In this document: positions 60,967-64,000 of the stretch, one piece after another
Position numbering within the stretch: position 1 is the stretch's first letter
Layout of the letters: every line of letters starts with the position of its first letter
Assembly: GCA_021732285.1 (NCBI GenBank)
Contig: JAKFVH010000216.1
Span: 1-64,000 of the forward strand
Reading direction: 5' to 3'
Source: Reyranella sp.
GTDB lineage: Bacteria > Pseudomonadota > Alphaproteobacteria > Reyranellales > Reyranellaceae
DNA length: 64,000 nt
Position numbers and translations under genes: made by a program
The notes under the pieces: generated by a model
What the model saw: only the letters and a program-made list of their open reading frames with translations
Database searches by the model: none
Told to the model about the DNA's origin: nothing

Positions 60967-62514
60967 TCAGGCTGTCGCCAACCGAATCACGTTCCACGAC
61001 GCGGGTGCCAACGTTGCCTCGACATGCTCGCCGGCAGCGCGCACGGCGGCGAGCGGCTTGGGGACCACCCGGTCGGGAGTGTCCCTGGTATTGGTGGCTT
61101 TGAGGTCTGCATCGACGAGTTGCAGCGCCTGCTTGACGACGAGACCGCCCAGTCCGCCCGCGCTCAGCCTGAGGGGCAGGTCCTCACTGAGGCTGCGGTT
61201 CAGCGCGAACAAGGTGAGCGTGCCTGCCTTGTCGTCGTGCACGGCGGAGAGTTTCAGGTAGGGCGCCGCCGGGATGTCGAAGTAGTCGTTGATCGGTCCT
61301 TGCGGATCGTTGTAGCGGGCGGCGAAGGTCGGCGACTTGATCTCGGTGCGCAGCACGCGGCCGCGGCCCAGCCGGCTGAAGTGCTGGAAAGGATAAAAGA
61401 TCGTCTGCCGCCAGGCCGGGCCGCCGGTCTCGGTCATGATCGGAGCGATGACGTTGACGAGCTGGGCGAGGCAGGCCGCCGTGACGCGGTCGGCATGGTT
61501 CAAGAGCGAGATGCAGCAGCCGCCGAAGGCCAGGGCGTCCTCCATGTTGTACTGCTCCTCGAGGATGGGTGGTGCCACCGGCCAGCCCTCCTTGACCCGG
61601 GCGGCGCGGTTGCGGCGCGTGCGGTACCAGATGTTCCATTCGTCGAAGCTCAGCATGATGCGCTTGGGCGAGCGGCGGCGGGCGGCGACCGCGTCGGCGA
61701 TCGCCACCACCTCATCGATGAAATTGTCCATCAGGTCGACGCTGGCGAGGAAGGCCGGCGTGTCGCCGTCGTAGTTGTTGAGATAGGTGTGCAGCGAGAT
61801 GTATTCGACGTGGTCGAACGTGTGCTGCAGCACGGTGTCCTCCCACGCGCCGAAGGTCGCCATGCGCCGCCCCGACGAGCCGCAGGCCGCCAGCTCGATC
61901 GAAGGGTCGATCCACTTCATCATCTTGGCCGCCTCGTGGGCGATGCGGCCGTATTCGTGGGCGGTCTTGGCCTCCATCTGCCACGGCCCGTCCATCTCGT
62001 TGCCGAGGCACCAGAATTTTACGCCATGCGGTTTGTCCCAGCCGTGGGTGCGGCGCAGCTCCGACAGCGTCGTGCCGCCGGGATGGTTGCAGTATTCGAC
62101 CATGTTGCGGGCCGCATCGCCGGCGCGCGTGCCGAGATTGACGGCCAGCATCGGCTCGATGCCCGCGGCGCGGCACCAGTCGATGAATTCGTTGGTGCCG
62201 AACTGGTTGGTCTCGGTCGACATCCAGGCGAGGTCGAGGCGCCGCGGCCGCTCGGCCGACGGGCCGATACCGTCCTCCCAGTTGTAGCCCGAGACGAAGT
62301 TGCCGCCGGGATAGCGCATGATCGTCGGCGCCAGCTCGCGCACCAGCGCCAGCACGTCGCCGCGGAAGCCCTTGGCGTCCGCCGTCGGATGGCCGGGCTC
62401 GAAGATGCCGCCGTAGATGCAGCGGCCGAGATGCTCGAGGAAGGCGCCGAACAGGCGCGGATGGGTCGTGCCGATGGCGAAATCACGATGCAGGCGGACG
62501 TCGACGTTACGCAT
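60967..62514 (-). CDS. GH51 alpha-L-arabinofuranosidase
   Basis: A 515-residue cytoplasmic glycoside hydrolase. The acid/base Glu is in 'KFWCLGNEMDGPW' and the nucleophile Glu in 'MLSFDEWNIWY'. 'IMRYPGGNFVSGYNWEDGIG' is the GH51 substrate loop. The C-terminal 150 residues form the beta-sandwich. It releases arabinose from arabino-oligosaccharides. Its start overlaps the ABC ATPase stop by eight bases, which suggests that the transporter imports such sugars. Confidence 0.95.
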   Translation of the reverse strand: MRNVDVRLHRDFAIGTTHPRLFGAFLEHLGRCIYGGIFEPGHPTADAKGFRGDVLALVRELAPTIMRYPGGNFVSGYNWEDGIGPSAERPRRLDLAWMSTETNQFGTNEFIDWCRAAGIEPMLAVNLGTRAGDAARNMVEYCNHPGGTTLSELRRTHGWDKPHGVKFWCLGNEMDGPWQMEAKTAHEYGRIAHEAAKMMKWIDPSIELAACGSSGRRMATFGAWEDTVLQHTFDHVEYISLHTYLNNYDGDTPAFLASVDLMDNFIDEVVAIADAVAARRRSPKRIMLSFDEWNIWYRTRRNRAARVKEGWPVAPPILEEQYNMEDALAFGGCCISLLNHADRVTAACLAQLVNVIAPIMTETGGPAWRQTIFYPFQHFSRLGRGRVLRTEIKSPTFAARYNDPQGPINDYFDIPAAPYLKLSAVHDDKAGTLTLFALNRSLSEDLPLRLSAGGLGGLVVKQALQLVDADLKATNTRDTPDRVVPKPLAAVRAAGEHVEATLAPASWNVIRLATA

Positions 62515-63334
62515 GGAAGAAAGCTCCGTTGGACGGGACTTCGGGCGACAGGACCGAGCTTTTGAGCAGCCGCGAATACTCGTGCTGCGGATCGTCGAGG
62601 ACGGTCCGGGCGGGGCCGCTCTCCACCACCTTGCCCAGCCGCATGATCAGGATGCGGTCGCTGACCGAGTAGGCGGTGGCGAGGTCGTGGGTGATGTAGA
62701 TGATCGACACGCCGGTGCGCACGCACAGGCCGCGCAGCAGGCTGACGATCGAGGCGCGGAGCGAGGCGTCGATCATCGACACCGGCTCGTCGGCCACCAG
62801 GAGCGCCGGCCGCGACACCAGCGCGCGCGCGATCGCCACGCGCTGCAGCTGGCCGCCCGACAGCTCGTGCGGATAGCGTCGCCGCACCTCGGCCAGCGAC
62901 AGGCCGACGTCGCGCAGCGCCCGGTCGGCGGCGGCTTCGATGTCGGCTGGCGCCGCGAGGCCCGCCATGTGCCGGGCGGTGGCAAAGAGGTAGCGATCGA
63001 CGCGCTTCATCGGATTGAAGGCCTCGAACGGATTCTGGAAGATCGGCTGCACCTGCCGCATGAAGGCAAGCCGGGCCGCCGTGCCGCGCACCGCGCTGAG
63101 GTCGGTGCCGCGGAAGCGGATCGCGCCGGCGCTGGGCGACACCATGTTGAGGATCATGCGGGCGAGCGTCGTCTTGCCGCTGCCCGATTCGCCGATGACC
63201 GTCACGATCTCCGGCTGGCCCTCGTCGAGCCGCAGGTCGACCCCGTCCACGGCAACGACACGGCGTCGCGACAGCAGCCCGCCGCTGGAATAGACGCGCC
63301 TCACGCCATCGACCTCGAGCAGGGGCGCGCTCAT
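62507..63334 (-). CDS. ABC transporter ATPase, OppF/DppF type
   Basis: A 275-residue ATPase: '[18 protein letters not shown]', Q-loop '[17 protein letters not shown]', '[17 protein letters not shown]', '[17 protein letters not shown]'. It belongs to the second ATPase class of oligopeptide-type importers. It overlaps the DppD-type gene by four bases and the arabinofuranosidase gene by eight, hence one operon. Confidence 0.93.
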   Translation of the reverse strand: MSAPLLEVDGVRRVYSSGGLLSRRRVVAVDGVDLRLDEGQPEIVTVIGESGSGKTTLARMILNMVSPSAGAIRFRGTDLSAVRGTAARLAFMRQVQPIFQNPFEAFNPMKRVDRYLFATARHMAGLAAPADIEAAADRALRDVGLSLAEVRRRYPHELSGGQLQRVAIARALVSRPALLVADEPVSMIDASLRASIVSLLRGLCVRTGVSIIYITHDLATAYSVSDRILIMRLGKVVESGPARTVLDDPQHEYSRLLKSSVLSPEVPSNGAFFHA

Positions 63335-64000
63335 GGCGGCATCACCTGGTCGCTGTGGAAGCAGGCGGCGCGGTGGCCGGGCGCGAGCTCCGTCATGGGC
63401 GGCGCCTCGCGTTGGCAGATGTCGCTGGCCAGCGGACAGCGCGGATGGAAGCGGCAGCCGGACGGCGGGTCGGCAAGGTTGGGCGGAGCGCCGGTCAGCC
63501 CTTCCTTGGGCGCGGCGTCGCCCAGGCGCGGCAGGCTCGCGATCAGGTGCGCGGTGTAGGGGTGACGCGGCCGGCGGAAGACGTCGGCCGTGCGGCCCTC
63601 CTCGACCAGGCGGCCGCCGTACATGATGCCCAAACGGTCGGTGAGGTTGGCGTGCACCGCCATGTCGTGGGTGACGAAGATGACCGAGGAACCCAGCTCG
63701 CGCTGCACCGAATGGATCATCGCCAGCACGCCCTTCTGCACGACGACGTCGAGCGCCGTGGTCGGCTCGTCGGCGATGATGAATTCGGGCCGGCAGACGG
63801 TGGCGAGCGCGATGGTCACGCGCTGGCGCATGCCACCCGAGAGCTGGTGCGGATAGGCATCGAGCACGTCGGGCTCGAGATGCAGGCGTCGCAGGTGGGC
63901 GCGCACGATGTCGAGGAACTCCGCCTTCGACCGGCCGATGTGGCGGAAGGCGAAGTCGACGAAGGCGTGGCGCACCCGGCGCACCGGGTTCAGCACGTTC
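63331..64000 (-). CDS. ABC transporter ATPase, OppD/DppD type (5' end outside window)
   Basis: About 223 C-terminal residues; the frame is open through the window edge, so Walker A is missing. The signature '[16 protein letters not shown]', Walker B '[13 protein letters not shown]', H-loop 'VTHDMAV' and the C-terminal oligopeptide-type extension with '[16 protein letters not shown]' are present; the last motif occurs in DppD/OppD and can hold an iron-sulfur cluster. Confidence 0.94.
   Translation of the reverse strand, partial: NVLNPVRRVRHAFVDFAFRHIGRSKAEFLDIVRAHLRRLHLEPDVLDAYPHQLSGGMRQRVTIALATVCRPEFIIADEPTTALDVVVQKGVLAMIHSVQRELGSSVIFVTHDMAVHANLTDRLGIMYGGRLVEEGRTADVFRRPRHPYTAHLIASLPRLGDAAPKEGLTGAPPNLADPPSGCRFHPRCPLASDICQREAPPMTELAPGHRAACFHSDQVMPP

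Noticed and set aside
1-64000. CRISPR array
   Set aside because: I saw no series of regularly spaced identical repeats; the repeats present are single palindromes or pairs.

Overview
The window is GC-rich chromosomal DNA from an alphaproteobacterium. Four things point there: a full C-P lyase operon with a DUF1045 companion, YqgE, a single-chain indolepyruvate ferredoxin oxidoreductase of about 1,170 residues, and dispersed hairpin repeats between genes. A Rhodospirillales- or Rhizobiales-like host fits, but I cannot fix the genus.

Layout. Positions 1-2495 hold the end of a peptide/nickel-type ABC importer (binding protein, two permeases). Then come a SnoaL-like protein, an NHL propeller, a patatin lipoprotein and a TauE-type permease. 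6068-8628 holds a small AtzG/GatC-like protein with its amidase. A toxin-antitoxin pair follows, and a second diverged copy of the amidase 3' end lies on its far side. 8711-13788 carries a flavin monooxygenase, a GDSL hydrolase, a GNAT enzyme, a DMT exporter and a DUF4864 protein. At 13994 is tRNA-Arg(ACG).

14072-29597 is a genomic island of about 15.5 kb, bounded by a 46-bp perfect repeat of the tRNA-Arg 3' end. Apart from a radC fragment it holds one long minus-strand operon and a divergent LysR regulator. In transcription order the operon encodes: an 18-codon upstream ORF, a ThDP-dependent 2-oxoacid decarboxylase-like enzyme, a LodA-type quinone-cofactor amine oxidase fused to a haem-oxygenase-like di-iron domain, its LodB-type flavoprotein, an M1 aminopeptidase, an S41-N-like protein (frameshifted), an M28 peptidase, a histidine phosphatase, a 24-residue peptide resembling the tail of the M1 enzyme, an M43 metalloprotease and a small lipocalin-like protein. 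The set looks like one peptide or amino-acid oxidation pathway. It is my main candidate for an undescribed system.

29650-35059 is a decayed accessory stretch: an FAD monooxygenase, broken DUF305 and DUF2231 genes, and an epimerase/SPW/VKOR fusion. 35060-40275 holds an uncharacterised protein divergent from a three-gene SNF2-helicase operon. 40414-43372 carries OsmC, a membrane GDSL hydrolase, a VOC protein and an SDR. 43579-54350 is the phosphonate region: phnCDE1E2-DUF1045 on the plus strand converges on phnGHIJKLM-N on the minus strand. phnF and phnP are not seen. The right end has peroxiredoxin, YqgE, indolepyruvate oxidoreductase, a double-Usp protein, a near-consensus parS site, and a GH51 arabinofuranosidase in an operon with two oligopeptide-type ABC ATPases, the last cut by the window edge.
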